From positions 186,001 to 250,000 of the forward strand of contig JAOALB010000001.1 in assembly GCA_025331125.1 (NCBI GenBank): a DNA stretch of 64,000 nt, written 5' to 3'. The notes beneath the pieces are model-generated. The model had not been told where the DNA came from. It made no database searches and saw nothing but the letters and a program-made list of their open reading frames with translations. This stretch comes from Mycogone perniciosa (taxonomy: Eukaryota > Ascomycota > Sordariomycetes > Hypocreales > Hypocreaceae). The translations under genes were made by a program, and so were the position numbers. Positions 1-12,313 of the stretch are shown here, piece after piece (the first letter of the stretch is position 1; each line of letters starts with the position of its first letter).

Positions 1-2643
1 TGAAGTACTTCGTACTAGGAGTAATATTACTACGAGTACAAAAATATTGAAATGACAATTTGTACCTTGCATAGGGGGAAATATCCACGAAAAGCCACTT
101 GTCAAATAGTCGCGAATAAACCGCGATAATTAACCATAAGCCACGTGTACTTTGTGCCTTAGCATCCTATAGTACTAATTCAGTAAATTACATTCAAACC
201 AGCAAATGCCGACGACCTGATTTGAATAGCCGCTGAAATACGGAGCACGGAGTAGCCGTTGATTGATTAGTAGTATTGCTGATCATAGTACTCCGTAATT
301 TACTCCATAAAATGCACACTATGACTACAAAAGTTAGTGTAAAGGGTTTGTACGTACATACGGAGTACACATGGCATTCGGAAACATGCTAGCCGAAGCA
401 CAGTGGAACGAGACTGAACTGCAACAACATCACATTCCCTCTCGCGTTTTCGGTAGTTTCTGGAGCTTGATGTGTAATTCTGCCTTTGTTGTTCCGTACA
501 AACCCTCGTTTACGCCGGATCATCAGAAAGTAAATGGAAAAGGCTGTTAGTAATGCTCAATTTGAAACGGCGGTGTACAAAGAAGCTGAAATTGAGGCAT
601 TGCCGTTCGGCGAGTCCGTTTTGGGGACACCTGAAGCGCTTGTGGCGCGAAAATAACAGAGGAGATTACATGGAATGTCAAAAATAAAATACAATACAGA
701 TTAGGTATTGATACGGGAGAGTCGTGCAGGTATTACTCCGTACAGAAGAGGAGGGCATGTCTTTCCTTGTCTGTACGATTACGGAACAGTCCGTACTCAG
801 GTCAGAGCCCTTCTCTGGCAAACTCAGACATTTCCAGACATGTTGTTTTGGGTTGTTGGCTGCTAGCCTGTGCAAAGGAAGACCTGGCCGCGGAATTACG
901 GCGAAGCTGCGACTCAACTATCTGTCAAGGTGTGTGAGATGATATGTGAGACTCTGAAGTGCCAACACCCGAACACTTGTCTTTCGGAAGCCTGAGAAAC
1001 CGATGCCTGCCCATCCCGTCAGGCTCAAGGTGTAAGACTAGGGTTTGGGGGCCTGCTTGCCGAGGGCTAGGCCTTCGCTTCTGCTGGAGAGGAGGCTAAT
1101 CGCCGTTGGAGTTTTGGCGACGAGTATGTAGTAAAATACTACTCCATACTTCCTACGGTAGGCATTATTATCGCTCCAGGTACCCGTCACGGGATGGCTC
1201 AGACAACCTGGCGCCTTTTCCGACTTGGCCGATGCCTCGTCTTGGTGATTTGATCTGTACTACGACGGATCTGGAGTGTTTACGCGATTCTTCAGGTTGC
1301 CACGCCGGACATGACCGGAGAGCTGGCGTTTCCTACCCTTGTTTCACTGTTTGTTGTGCGCTGAAAACAAGGGCTTTGCAACTCCATGTAAGTGGGAATT
1401 GCATGGCAATCCACGAAAAGATGAAAAAAAATAAAAAAAAACACCCCGGCCCCCAACGAAAATGGGTTTGGCATATCGTGGTAACGTGGTTGGTGGCCAG
1501 CATTGCAGGATCTACATTTATGGAGCATACCGTGGGCATTCCGCATGTGCTTCCCGTGTGAGAGAGGACCCTTATGATTTCATTAGACCCGCTCTGAATG
1601 ATTCTTAATTTGGGACGTGCGTACGGAGTACATATGTCGTAGATAGGAATACACGTAGTAGTAGTATACTTCATCAAATTACTCCGTACTCTATCAACTA
1701 ATCATCGAGAACCGCCGAAACATGTTTTGAGATGATTGCATCGGAGAAAAAAATTACAATGCTACCACTATCCATGAACTCCGGACATTATCGTCCACCG
1801 CCTATTGTCAGGCCTTCATAACAGTTTAATTATCACTCAAAAGTGGCCTAACTCGAGTGCCAACTCATTCCACTAAATGTTCATGTTGACGCGATGGATG
1901 CGAGTGAGTCACAGCCGGCTGCATGTTGGCATGTCGGAGCCCAAAAGAGCAGCCATCGATTAATAAGGACAGGGGCTTTTTCATTTAACCAGGCGATGTT
2001 GTCAGCCCACCACTCAACGGCCGGCGCAACCATCCATTCCAAACCCACAGGAATACGGTAAGGCTGCAGGATGTGGGTGAGACGGGGCCTGAGTGGACGT
2101 TGGGCCAGCAGGAGTAACACCAAGAGAACACCAACAGCTTACAAGCCAGCCAACCAAGAGCCAGTATCTACCGCCGGGACTTGGAGGAGGACATGAGGGA
2201 AGAGAGTCTCGGTCATCATGGTTACATGGTTTGGGGTTCATCCGTCGTTGCCGTTCTGCCTATGCATGCAATACGTCACGAGGACCGCAAGCCCCATGCA
2301 TTCGTTCCCAAGAACGTGGACTGCCCTTCTGAAAAGCTTCCACGATCTTAATAGCACCAATGATTAATATGCTACTACCGCATTTTGCGCGTCAGCAGCA
2401 CTGACCGAATAATTGACCGGCCTAATACTTCGTAGTGACCTATATCAACCATTGTGCCAGCACGTATCTAAGATAGCACCGAGCAATGCGCAGAGAAAAC
2501 GCTGACTTAACTAGTAAGTTAGCACCACACTAGAACTACACCGCAAGTCAAAAGGAACATTAAGACTAGAGTACGGGATAATGATGGCCGAGAAATAGAA
2601 ACCGGGAAAATAGTATTATGAACCTCCTGAGATGTGTACAAAG

Positions 2644-2659
2644 TACGGAGTACGGAGTA
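2644..2659. repeat. TACGGAG direct tandem
   Basis: Reads TACGGAGTACGGAGTA, two complete heptamers plus the start of a third. Confidence 0.85.
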
Positions 2660-3709
2660 GGACAAACTGAACTCAAGGTTCCGTGAAAAAGCACCTCCAC
2701 GATAATATCTAGGATACAACCAAAATAGCCCCGCAATCGCGATCTGCCTGCAGATCACACAGAAGCAAAACCTCATCATTTTGCCTGCCCACTTGTGTTC
2801 CATCATCCATGTCGCACGTCCAGATGCATATATGCATGTAGTGCTCCGTATGTACTTCGTACTGATCGTACGAGCACCACCTCAAACAGGCGCCAGAAAT
2901 TTGATTTGATTACGGGGGCGCTTCATACCCTAATGCGGCAGTTTTTAAACCACTTGCATGATGCAGAGGATTGTTATTTCTGGCGGTCAACGGGAAATAG
3001 GCAGGGCTTTGTTACCTCAAGCCACGCCTAAGAGATGCAGACAGGGGGCGCCTCGCGGCACCTGATCAATCTTTTTTTTTCTTGCCCACACTCCTTTTTA
3101 TTTTTCAGCCTGATTGGTTTTTTTGTCCCGTTCTCTGATAAGTGATTTCAGGTTCCGTCATCGTACATATTGTACTACTGCAAGGCAATACTACACGTGA
3201 AAGCGAAAGAGACCCCTGGTGGAAAAGAAAAGTCGTTGCTTTTCTCAACTCGAAATGCTTACTATTCTGGGCTACCTACACTAAACAAAGATTAACGAAA
3301 AAAAACATTGCAATTTTAGAAAGTCAGTCCTGTGCCCCACGTATTCATTATTCTTCTTACTCGTATGTATTTTCCCATTCAGCCTTTGCGTTGCTCTAAA
3401 ATGTCCGTGACAGACAGTGAGATTGACCAACGGACCTGATACGGCTCGGGCTGCGATAGCCTCCCTCTGCACAGGGCAAGAAATGGAAGAAATTTCGGCA
3501 CTAATAACAGGATAAAGACTTCCATGAAGCTTCTATGGTGGGGGTGAGAGAAGAGATCCAGCTGGGAGTGGAGTTGGCACGACTTTGGCTCCGTCGTGGA
3601 CTGGATTTTGAAATGACTGGAGGAGTTTCGGCGCCCGCCAAAAATGCTAAGAGATACGAATGAGGGAGGCTCATCATATTCGTTCGTGTACTTTGAATTT
3701 GGTATGAAG

Positions 3710-3725
3710 TACTCCGTACTCCGTA
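3710..3725. repeat. TACGGAG direct tandem (complement orientation)
   Basis: Reads TACTCCGTACTCCGTA, the complement of the unit at 2644. Confidence 0.85.
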
Positions 3726-4687
3726 GTCAGCTACCTATTAAGGCTGGATTAAGGGGGGAGAGGTCCAGCTGGACAGACTCAGTGCGATGCGCCAGGAAAT
3801 AATGTACGGTGCAGGCAGGCAAGAGAAGTGGCTGCCACCATGTCTCTCCCAGGCAATCAATCTCAGCGATCCAGGCGGCGTTTTTTTTTTTTTGTTGACC
3901 TTGAGCGAGGCCACTCAACTCACACACTCTCTCCCTTTCACGCCCCCTCCCTGGTCTGGTGTGACAGGGGCCGCCACATGTTGGCCGACAGGGGTGAGGG
4001 CCTGACCACCCCTTGTGCCTGTTTCAATTTCCTACCTGACTCCACTGGGCTGGCCGCTGCGTCACCGCGCCCCGCGCACCCAAGTACTACTACTACCCAC
4101 TACTACTAGCAGCGCAGAGTGAGGTGAGAGTGAGGTGCGTGTATGTATTGACCACGGGGCGGACGGGCTGCGGGAAGGGCTTTGAGCCAGTGGAGCGCTA
4201 CATCTTGCGGTCTGGCTTCCATTTCATGTTGTATTTTTTTCTGGCCCAGGTACATGCCCCGCGAGTACACTTGGCTGACGTACTGCGGTCGTCATGTACG
4301 ATGTACCCTTGTACCATTCCTTGAGCCTTCCCCGTGCCCCCTTGTCATCTCTCTCGCCAGATTGCTTTTCGTTTTCAGAAATACATAAGGCACCGCTTCG
4401 CCTCTTCCCACATGACCTTTGCCCCTTCGTTCATCAGACATCAAAACCATATCGCGACACTCAGACCAGCAAGTCTTCTAGACTCTTGATCAGCTTAACC
4501 TCATCTGCTCTCTCAACTCTTACACTTACACACACACACACACTACACTACAGTGTCTCTTGGGTCTGTGTCGACGATACCTCAACCACATCTCTCGATT
4601 GCTACTTACACGGGACACCGCCGCCGCTGTTGTCCACAAACATCTTACATCAAGCTTGCACAGCTTCAACCAATTCGCCATATCACA

Positions 4688-4774
4688 ATGCCTGCTCAGC
4701 GACCTTCTCACCTCCCTCCTTGCCCTGGTCCCCCACCCAGCCGGCCCCTTCCTCCTCTGCCCAAGCGAAGCTAG
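4688..4774 (+). CDS. Possible short proline-rich ORF behind a CT-rich leader
   Basis: The ATG lies in a good fungal initiation context (ATCACAATGCC) after about 350 bp of pyrimidine-rich sequence containing a (CA)n run, the usual look of a fungal 5' untranslated leader. It encodes only 28 residues rich in Pro (MPAQRPSHLPPCPGPPPSRP...) before a stop. Immediately downstream, another frame continues with a protein-like stretch (EYSDDTSLSGFLHGHLESP) to a stop at about 4865. I found no canonical intron that joins the two frames; the only GT nearby would give an intron below 40 bp. It may be a genuine micro-ORF, a decayed gene with a one-base shift, or a non-coding transcript. I do not recognise the product. 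Confidence 0.2.
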   Translation: MPAQRPSHLPPCPGPPPSRPLPPLPKRS

Positions 4775-7051
4775 AGGAACCGAATATTCCGACGACACAT
4801 CTCTCTCCGGATTTCTTCATGGTCATCTGGAATCGCCAATGAACCCCTCTAATCGCGCGTCTTAGTGGCGCCTAACACGGCTTCAATCCATTTCCGGGAG
4901 GAGGTCGGGATTGGTCACCGTCAACCGAGGAATCGCAAACACCACTATGCGATGCAGCTTGCTGCACGACACCAACACATAACCCGCATAACTGTCCGCG
5001 GGGTCGGTCGAGATGCGCAATCGACTTGCTTTACTGAGCTGGACTTGCATGTTCACCTGTGTCATCTGCCGATACAACCCCCCCAGATGGTCTCTTGTCG
5101 TGCAAGCATCGAATCACCGCCCCTGTTATCGCCGAGGTTTGCACATTGGCAGCCAACACAACGTCGCAATGCCCTCTCTGCGCGAGGCTCCACCAACGCA
5201 TGGCCGCATAACGGGCCGCGTTCTTCTCTCCACACCGTTCTCGCTGGCTCGAGCGGATAATTGCGCGCACATCTTTCGATTTTCCACTTCGCCGATTGTG
5301 CTATGATGCAACCATGCACACACTATTTTACATACTATTGTCTATAATCATTCAGTCTTGTGTTATTTGGCATCATGCATTTACGTCTATGGAGGGTGGG
5401 TCAGGGAATTATGGCCTGGTAATGGAAAGGTCACATTTGTACTATTAGTGGGAGCATTCGTTGCTGCGTCGCGGATACCCTGGGATGTTGACGACAGTTA
5501 TTTGGGCACGAGAGCAAAGTAATGATTGAAACGTGGATTTTTGGCAGTATAGACATGAAATTTCAAACTGGCATCTTTGCTCAATTTTTCCTCCGCCCGC
5601 CCCTCTTGGCCTGCTTAATTGGTGAAATGACTTGTCGCCCGCAATTTGAGCCGATGGGTCTGTTTAATGAGAATAAGTAGGATGTTCCGCATTCATATGG
5701 TCCTGCCGGTCCTTGCCCTTGTATGCAGTATGCACGAGGCACGAACTGCGACCCTTTTCAAGACCCAACAGCGCCAAGACCCTTTTATGTCGTACTCGTA
5801 TGAGCATGTATGTACTCCGTACGGGGTACGAATATGCATATGTACATGAAACGAAAGAGAAGGAGACAAGGAACGTGGGGTGAGGTCGGATATCACGGCG
5901 TTGCGGTTTTCCGTCTTCTCTCTCAATGTGATTAGATCCAGTCTTGGCAGGCACATCGGATGGATACCCTGTGGTCCATATCTGGCTGTATTATTATTAC
6001 CATGGACTTATTGCATTTTCTTCTTACGGTGTAGAGTCTGACGAACTTGTAATACTACTACTAGATATAGTTTGATTGTGTCGATTTTTAGTAGTAATAT
6101 TTTATCCCGCCTTGGCCGTCGAGTAATAGTTCCGCACGCCGGCTTTTGATACTTCGGTCCCGGGCGTTTTTAGGGGGACCTGGCCGGCCGAGTGCATAAA
6201 GGAAAAAAAAGAAAAAAGCCGCCCTTGGTATTGTATCGTATGCAAATCAATGACTCGAGAGAGACAAGAATAGGCACAAAAACAGGGGTTAGGATGAACA
6301 ATGCAAAACAAATCGTTTTCGGCAATTGATCTTGAAACGTGAAACCGTCGTGAATGCTACATCATATTACGGCACCCCTTTTCTTTTCTTTTTTTCTTTT
6401 CTCGGCCTTAGTTGTTTGTTCATTTTCATTTTCACGATGTATGTACTTCGTACTCCGTATGTATTTTTGAACGAATTGATTTTAGTTGGCTTAAGGGGGT
6501 TCGTGACTCGGAGCCTTAAGGGCGATGGATAGTCAGGGGTTTTAAGCACCTTACTTTCACGCCACAGGGGAAAAATAGAATTTCGGCTCAATCGTAACAC
6601 GATCCATCGCTGCGGCTATTACGGAGTAGTGCCGTAAAACGGTAATTACAAACGGAGGTGTCCGGAGACAGAATACGATACGGCTTTCGTATTATAATTT
6701 GCCACTTCCAAGCTAATCCGGGCTAGGCTCCCGAAGGACAAATATGGGTTAAATTGCCATTGTGGCGCCCCAGATTCTTCGGCACTTACAATAGCCGTCA
6801 CGTGCTCTCGCGAGGCTGAAAGATGTTGAGAGAACTGGATCGTGGCTTTATCGCGCAGTGCGCCAAGCCATTGCCAAATCCGCCCCCAGATCTAATCACT
6901 TGTAGCCTTGCAAGCGTGAGGCTGTGTGAGCCTGGAGGGATTTCCTGCGGCCGTCTCGTAACGCTGTATGCTTTCCAACGCGCGCACAGCCGAGATATCA
7001 GTTTTGTAGTCTGATATTTATTTTTATTTTCGTCCCTATTCCGTTTCAACC

Positions 7052-8417
7052 ATGCTGGACCTTCATGTCTGGGGCTCAGCTTTTGGCCTGCCGTCCATTG
7101 ATGCAGAATGCCTGGCCATTATCACGTACATGCACAACGCCCTCCCGAGCTCAGCCTGGCGCCTCATCCCTAGCAATGATCCATCCGTCAGCCCATCGAG
7201 TTCGTATCTCACTTCTCACAAACTGCCCCCTTGACACCCCGGGCCAACTGACCGCCTCCCTAGATCTTCTCCCGGCGCTGAATCATGAGGGCGTCTGGAC
7301 GAGCGGCTACTTGCCAATCATCAACTACCTAACATCTAACACTCTCTGTGATGACTTGGACGAGACTCTGGATCCTACTCAACGGGCAGACAGCATCGCT
7401 TACAGCGCTTACCTAGGCGCTCACGCTGCACCCCTGGTAGATCTCTCCCTCTATGTCTCAGCCGCCAACTGGGCGGCAACAACCCGTCCAGCATACAGCT
7501 CACTGCTGTCCTTCCCCCTGACCTGGACAGTCCCGACCTTGGTCCGGGCAGAGGCCATCAAACGTGTGGAGCACCTTGGACTTGCTGAGCTGGACAGCGA
7601 TTTCGACCCCAATGGGGGCCTTCACTTAACCGCCGGTCGAGATGCCCTGCCTGAGACATTTCGGCGGCATCTCCCAGCCGTGAGGACGAAGAAGACGGTC
7701 CAAGAGGAGATGACCCCGGAGCAGGCTACGGCAATTAGACTATTCAGCCTCACGGAAGACTGTCTCACCGTCCTTGATGAGTTGATAACAGCCGACGACG
7801 GGGACACGGATCATCATCACCGGCCTCTACGGTTCTTTGCCGGGACCCACGTCTCCTCCCTGGATTGTCTGGCATTTGGATATCTATCCCTGATGCAAAA
7901 ACCCACCGTACCAAGAGCCTTCCTCCGCGATTGGTTAGAAACAAAGACTCCCCGGCTATACGAGTTCGTCAATGACATTTTCGCCGAATGTATTAAGGCA
8001 CGAGGCGAGCTCCCGTGGGCTTCCCCGGAACCAAGCTCCGTTGTTAGCTTCAGCGGCCGCGTTTGCGATTCCGTCTTACGCAACGTCCCTAGTTTAGGGG
8101 CGCAATATGCAACGGAAATGCGTCAGCGCGCAGAGGAGAATAGAAAAGGCCTAGACCAGAGAGCCCTGATACTGTTCATGGGTGCCATGCTCACTGGGCT
8201 GACGACTGGCTATGGCTTCTACATGTACCGGGCGATGCAGCCGTTTGGAGCACCGACACAAGTCTGGCAGCGTCTGCGCTCAAGGTTAAGTGAGTTCGGA
8301 GAGCTCGGGTCCATGCTGAGCAGTGCCATGGGGCCGTATCAACCAGTACCGAGTGGCCCCGGATGGGGTGCGGGAGGGCATGGTCGGCTTGTGGAAGGAG
8401 ATTCTGAAGTGGACTAG
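7052..8417 (+). CDS. SAM37: Mitochondrial SAM complex subunit Sam37/metaxin-like
   Basis: Predicted component of the sorting and assembly machinery of the outer mitochondrial membrane, which inserts beta-barrel precursors arriving from the TOM complex. Two exons are read: 7052-7199 and 7264-8417, giving 433 residues. The 64-bp intron (7200-7263, GTTCGT...CTAG with a CTGAC branch-like site) restores the frame from SVSPS to LLPALNHEGVW. The N-terminus (MLDLHVWGSAFGLPSIDAEC) is the typical Tom37/metaxin start, followed by a GST-like fold with a C-terminal helical part containing FFAGTHVSSLDCLAFGYL. A hydrophobic segment at about residues 348-370 could be the outer-membrane anchor. The 3' end converges with the PIG-U gene, 147 bp apart. 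The donor GTTCGT is non-consensus, so the junction is the weakest point; the family call rests on recognition of the sequence. Confidence 0.85.
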
Positions 8418-8564
8418 ATGGTAGAAGTGTGTAACAATATACGGATAGCCTCACACCCGTGACTTCTTTGTAACGTATTCATGGTGCTTGTTATTTGGTA
8501 TACTCTTACACAAAACATACCTTTTCTGCAATATCTATTCATCCATGGTGATAATACATGGTTT

Positions 8565-9975
8565 CTATATCTGTCGAATCTCCTTGCCCGCCATCTCAGG
8601 TCTCTCCAACTCCCATTCATCCCTCAACACGGCAAACGTCAAGTCAGACACTAATAAACTCTGACCCAGACTCCATACCAAGGTGATTGCGTAAAAAAAG
8701 TTGGCATTCCCACTCCCGGCGTAGATCCATAAGTGGTAGAAAGCCGGGCCGAGGAACGTCGCATACAACATCGTCGCAGATGCGACATATGTGTAGCGCA
8801 TGAGGGGGTATAGATGCCGAAACAGGGAGAGCATGGCTAAGAATAGACTTGTATCCGAAATAGAAGGGTAGGGCTTGAATATGGCAAAAATGCCGAGGAG
8901 AATGGCCAGCACAACGAGGGGTTGGGCGCGTAGTCTGATGGAGAGGCCGCCCACGTATATTACGAGATGAAGCCAGAAGACGGCGAGGAAGAAGGCGCGG
9001 AACGAGTCGAAGATCTCGATGAAGAAGTACCACCACAGACCGACGTTGGGAGTTAGATCAGAGAGTGTGAGTTGAATGCCGTACGTGCGGGCGAGGAAGT
9101 CCCACGAGTTCCCTGTGAGCGCAAAGGACATACCCAGTAGCACGGCTATGCATACCGCGACCACTAGGACACTCTTGGTCGCAAATCTGATGGCACAGTT
9201 TATTCGTCGCTTTTCGGATTGGCGGTCGAAGGCGAGAAGCACGATGGGAGGGAGGAGGAGGATGGGGTACATGGATAGATAGGAGGCGAACGAGATGGCG
9301 ACCACAGCGTTGAAGGGAGAGCCATAGATGGCTTTTGCGACGGCATGGAGAATTGCGCATGTCGTGAAGACGCTTGTTGACCGGCCAATGCAGGTCGCGA
9401 TGGTAAACGGGTTGAATAGGAAGCTATACATGAACGTCAGCGTCGCTCATTTGGGATGACTTGCCGTCGATGATAGATCCTTACGCAGCAGCTACGAGCA
9501 GCCCTGATGCTTGCTTGCCTCGCCGGGGAGACGAAAAGAGCCTCGACTGGCCGGCCTCTCCTGATTCAGCGATCTTGAGAAGCGCATCTGCGCTGAGCAG
9601 GTCCACCAGTATATACAGCAGGGAGGTGAAGATGGGCCATGTTTTCACGTCGGGGAGCAGGGAGAATAGCGGGAGAAGTAACGGCGCCTGATGGTAGACG
9701 CCGCCGTCGTACGGCCAGACATTGTGATTATATAGAAACAATCCCTCTTGTACTGCATCGCAAGGCAATCATGTTAGCGCGTCAAGTTCCTGGATGCTGG
9801 TGGTGCGGTAGCGCCGCTTACATCGTTTGAAGCTCGTTACGGGAGTCGAGATCTCGACGCGGCCGGTCAGCAGGTCGGGAAGCCCTGCGAACGCAGTAAA
9901 GAGGACAAGCCGTAACAAGGCAGCGCCAGCGTAGACGCCGACTTTGCCTCGCAAAGTCATTGTGGTGGTCGACAT
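8565..9975 (-). CDS. GAB1: GPI transamidase subunit PIG-U (Gab1/Cdc91 family)
   Basis: Multi-pass ER membrane subunit of the GPI transamidase, which cleaves the C-terminal signal of precursor proteins and attaches the preassembled GPI anchor. Three exons on the minus strand: 9975-9822, 9752-9485 and 9423-8565, giving 426 residues, close to the human length. Introns of 69 bp (9753-9821, GTAAGC) and 61 bp (9424-9484, GTAAGG...TATAG) preserve the frame. Junctions read FKR-LQEGLFLYNHNVWPYDGG and LLVAAA-FLFNPFTIATCIGRS, both matching conserved PIG-U blocks. Further family features are LTGNSWDFLARTYG, the WWYFFIEIFDSFR segment and many hydrophobic helices. An in-frame ATG at 10044 would add 23 residues rich in His and Glu; I prefer 9975. 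The gene is divergent from NOP7 across 373 bp. Confidence 0.92.
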
Positions 9976-10348
9976 GGCATGCTCATGCTCATGCTCAGGC
10001 CATGGTGGCAGAAGGAGTTGGTCGTCGTCCGGAATGGAGGCCACTTGGCAGTTCAGCTCAGCCTTGGGAGCCTCTCAGCGGCCTCTGGCGCTGGAGCTCA
10101 GGGCGATGAGCCACTGAAGCTGGGGCATCTGCAAGTGCAATAGTGGGCTGGGCGGTGAGAGCGACCCGACCTGTCATTGATCAGACAAATCGCGGGCTAG
10201 CCAGTTACGGAGGATGGACCAGGCGGTAGGAGGCGGCATTAAAATTTCCAAGCTCTCTGTCGAGAAAAAAAAGTTCAGACACTGGCGATACTGCCCCGCC
10301 GTCTTGACCGAACATCCAAAAGCTGCACCACCACGAGCGCACTTCACA
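9976..10348. promoter_or_regulatory. Divergent promoter between PIG-U and NOP7, with PAC-like box
   Basis: The 373-bp space between two divergent start codons must contain both promoters. It includes GCGATGAGC at 10103-10111, matching the core of the PAC element known from budding-yeast ribosome-biogenesis promoters, and an RRPE-like TTAAAATTT near 10238-10247. Placement about 240 bp upstream of NOP7, itself a ribosome-biogenesis gene, makes the match more credible, but both words are short and could occur by chance. An in-frame ATG at 10214 opens the NOP7 frame early and is treated as leader sequence. Confidence 0.45.
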
Positions 10349-12313
10349 ATGGCACGGATAAAGAAGAAGGGACAGGCCGGCGCGGCCAAAAACTACGTTA
10401 CGCGAAACCAGGCGATTCGGAAACTCCAACTTAGTCTCGCCGATTTCCGCAAGCTCTGCATCTGGAAGGGAATCTATCCGCGAGAGCCTCGCAGCAAGAA
10501 GAAGGTTTCCAAGTCCTCGACTGCCTCGACAACATTCTATTACACCAAGGACATCCATTATCTCCTTCATGAGCCCCTAGTGCAAAAGTTCCGCGACCAC
10601 AAGGTTCTGGAAAAGAAGATTTCCAAGGCATTGGGTCGAGGAGACGTTGGTGATGCTTCGCGCCTGGAAAGCAATGCAAGCCGACCTGAAAAGACCGGAA
10701 AGCCGACCTATACGCTCGACCATGTTATCCGCGAGCGTTACCCGACCTTCATTGATGCCCTGAGGGATTTGGATGATTGTCTTTCCATGCTCTTCCTGTT
10801 TGCGAACTTGCCATCGACGTCCATGGTGCCGGCCAAGATGATTGCACGCTGCGAGCGATTGTGTCTCGAGTTCCAACACTACCTGATCGTCTCCAAGAGT
10901 CTTACGAAGTCCTTCCTGTCTATCAAGGGAATATACTATCAGGCAAACATCCAGGGTGAGGACGTCCTTTGGTTGGTGCCATACAAGTTCAACCAGAGGA
11001 TTGTCGGCGATGTGGACTTCCGCATCATGGGAACCTTTGTCGAGTTTTACATGACCCTCCTTGGCTTTGTTAACTTCAGGTTATACACTTCAGTTGGTCT
11101 CAAGTACCCACCCAAGTTTGATGCTGTCAAGGATGAGAATGCTGCCGAGCTGGGTGCCTTTACGCTAGAAGGAAAAACTTTGATTGGCGGTGAGGAGCAG
11201 AAGACATTGGAGGATGTTGCTCATCGACCTGATCCCAAGACTCAGGCTGCTGTGAACAAGGTCTTGAAGACTATGGCGGCGGGTGGAGCCAATGGCAACA
11301 CAGCCGAGGAGACTGAGGGAGAGGAAGCTGACCAGGACACTGGTGCGATTGATAAATTCGAGCCAGCTGCACCTGGCGGCGATATCCTACCTCAGCCATC
11401 ATACAATGGAAACAACCCTGCCTCATTGTTCTCAAATTTCACCATCTACCTCTCTCGAGAGACACCTCGTCAACCGCTCGAGTTCATCCTCAAGTCATTT
11501 GGCTGCAAGCGTGTCGGTTGGGACGCCGTTCTCGGCGACGGTGCCTTCACAACGAATGAGCTGGACCCTTCAATCACACACCAGATTGTTGATCGACCTC
11601 CCATACAAGCCGTCGTGAACGAGGACGGAGATGGCGAGGACAATCAGACATCACAGAAATTGGCAGCCAACCGGCGAGTGCCTGGACGGACATATATCCA
11701 GCCGCAGTGGGTTTGGGACTGTGTCAATGATGGCGAGTTGAAGGAACCTCACCTGTACGCCCCAGGCGCATCTCTTCCTCCTCATCTAAGCCCCTTCGTC
11801 AGGAAGGTGCAGGGAGCTTACGACCCGACAATGCCCCTCGAGGACCAAGAAACGGAGCGTGAGGCTCTGGAGGCTGGAGATGATGACGAAGAGGCCGATG
11901 CCGACGAAACCATTGAAGGAATGGACATTGCGGACTCAGAAGATGAGGAGGATGATGATGAAAATGAAGACGATGAAGATCAGGAGGAGGAAGAGGAAGA
12001 GAACCAATCAGAAGCCGAAGATGAAGCTGTGCAACGGCAGTTGGAGCTGGAGGCCGAGATGACCGGCAAGACTGTCAAGTCAAAGACAGCAAACGCTAAG
12101 ACAAAGGCGAAGGAAGATGCACGGAAAGCACTCGCCAAGAAAGCTCGCGACGAGGCAGAGGATCTGGACCGAGCCAAGGGTATGTTGAGCAAGAAGAAGC
12201 GGAAGTTGTATGAGCAGATGGTGTACACCAATAATAAGAAGAGTGCGGAGGATGCGAAGCTGCGGTCGAAGAGGAGAAAGTTTGAAAAAGAGAAGGCCAA
12301 GGGCAAGGCGTAA
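10349..12313 (+). CDS. NOP7: Pescadillo homolog, 60S ribosome biogenesis factor
   Basis: Nucleolar component of the PeBoW (Nop7-Erb1-Ytm1) complex needed for 27S pre-rRNA processing and 60S subunit assembly. A single exon of 654 residues starts at MARIKKKGQAGAAKNYVTRN, the conserved pescadillo N-terminus; the frame is open 45 codons further upstream, but that part is not family-like. The N-terminal pescadillo domain covers about residues 1-280 (LADFRKLCIWKGIYPREP, DVLWLVPYKFNQ). A BRCT domain follows at about 350-475, with the diagnostic WVWDCVNDG near its end. Next comes a long acidic tract at about 510-560 and a Lys-rich C-terminus (LSKKKRKLYEQM, SKRRKFEKEKAKGKA) typical of nucleolar proteins. 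The RRN9-like gene lies 339 bp downstream on the same strand. Confidence 0.96.
   Translation: MARIKKKGQAGAAKNYVTRNQAIRKLQLSLADFRKLCIWKGIYPREPRSKKKVSKSSTASTTFYYTKDIHYLLHEPLVQKFRDHKVLEKKISKALGRGDVGDASRLESNASRPEKTGKPTYTLDHVIRERYPTFIDALRDLDDCLSMLFLFANLPSTSMVPAKMIARCERLCLEFQHYLIVSKSLTKSFLSIKGIYYQANIQGEDVLWLVPYKFNQRIVGDVDFRIMGTFVEFYMTLLGFVNFRLYTSVGLKYPPKFDAVKDENAAELGAFTLEGKTLIGGEEQKTLEDVAHRPDPKTQAAVNKVLKTMAAGGANGNTAEETEGEEADQDTGAIDKFEPAAPGGDILPQPSYNGNNPASLFSNFTIYLSRETPRQPLEFILKSFGCKRVGWDAVLGDGAFTTNELDPSITHQIVDRPPIQAVVNEDGDGEDNQTSQKLAANRRVPGRTYIQPQWVWDCVNDGELKEPHLYAPGASLPPHLSPFVRKVQGAYDPTMPLEDQETEREALEAGDDDEEADADETIEGMDIADSEDEEDDDENEDDEDQEEEEEENQSEAEDEAVQRQLELEAEMTGKTVKSKTANAKTKAKEDARKALAKKARDEAEDLDRAKGMLSKKKRKLYEQMVYTNNKKSAEDAKLRSKRRKFEKEKAKGKA

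Larger units (their letters stand above)
1..7051. other. 7-kb gene-free left flank
   Basis: No ORF here resembles a known protein, and the open frames are short, overlapping and compositionally arbitrary. The stretch holds scattered TACGGAG-type words (near 289, 360, 733, 1622, 1681, 2644, 3710, 5813, 6448 and 6622), homopolymer tracts (T-run near 3882), a short (CA)n near 4528-4543 and CT-rich DNA at 4320-4560 that looks like a fungal 5' leader. The last few hundred bases should include the promoter of the SAM37-like gene. No tRNA, rRNA or transposon features were seen. Confidence 0.6.

Noticed and set aside
10214..10348. Upstream in-frame ATG extending NOP7 by 45 residues
   Set aside because: The conserved pescadillo N-terminus begins at 10349; the extension is not family-like and overlaps promoter sequence.
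11980..12306. Antisense hydrophobic/Ser-rich ORF inside NOP7
   Set aside because: Produced by the complement of the Glu/Lys-rich tail codons of NOP7.
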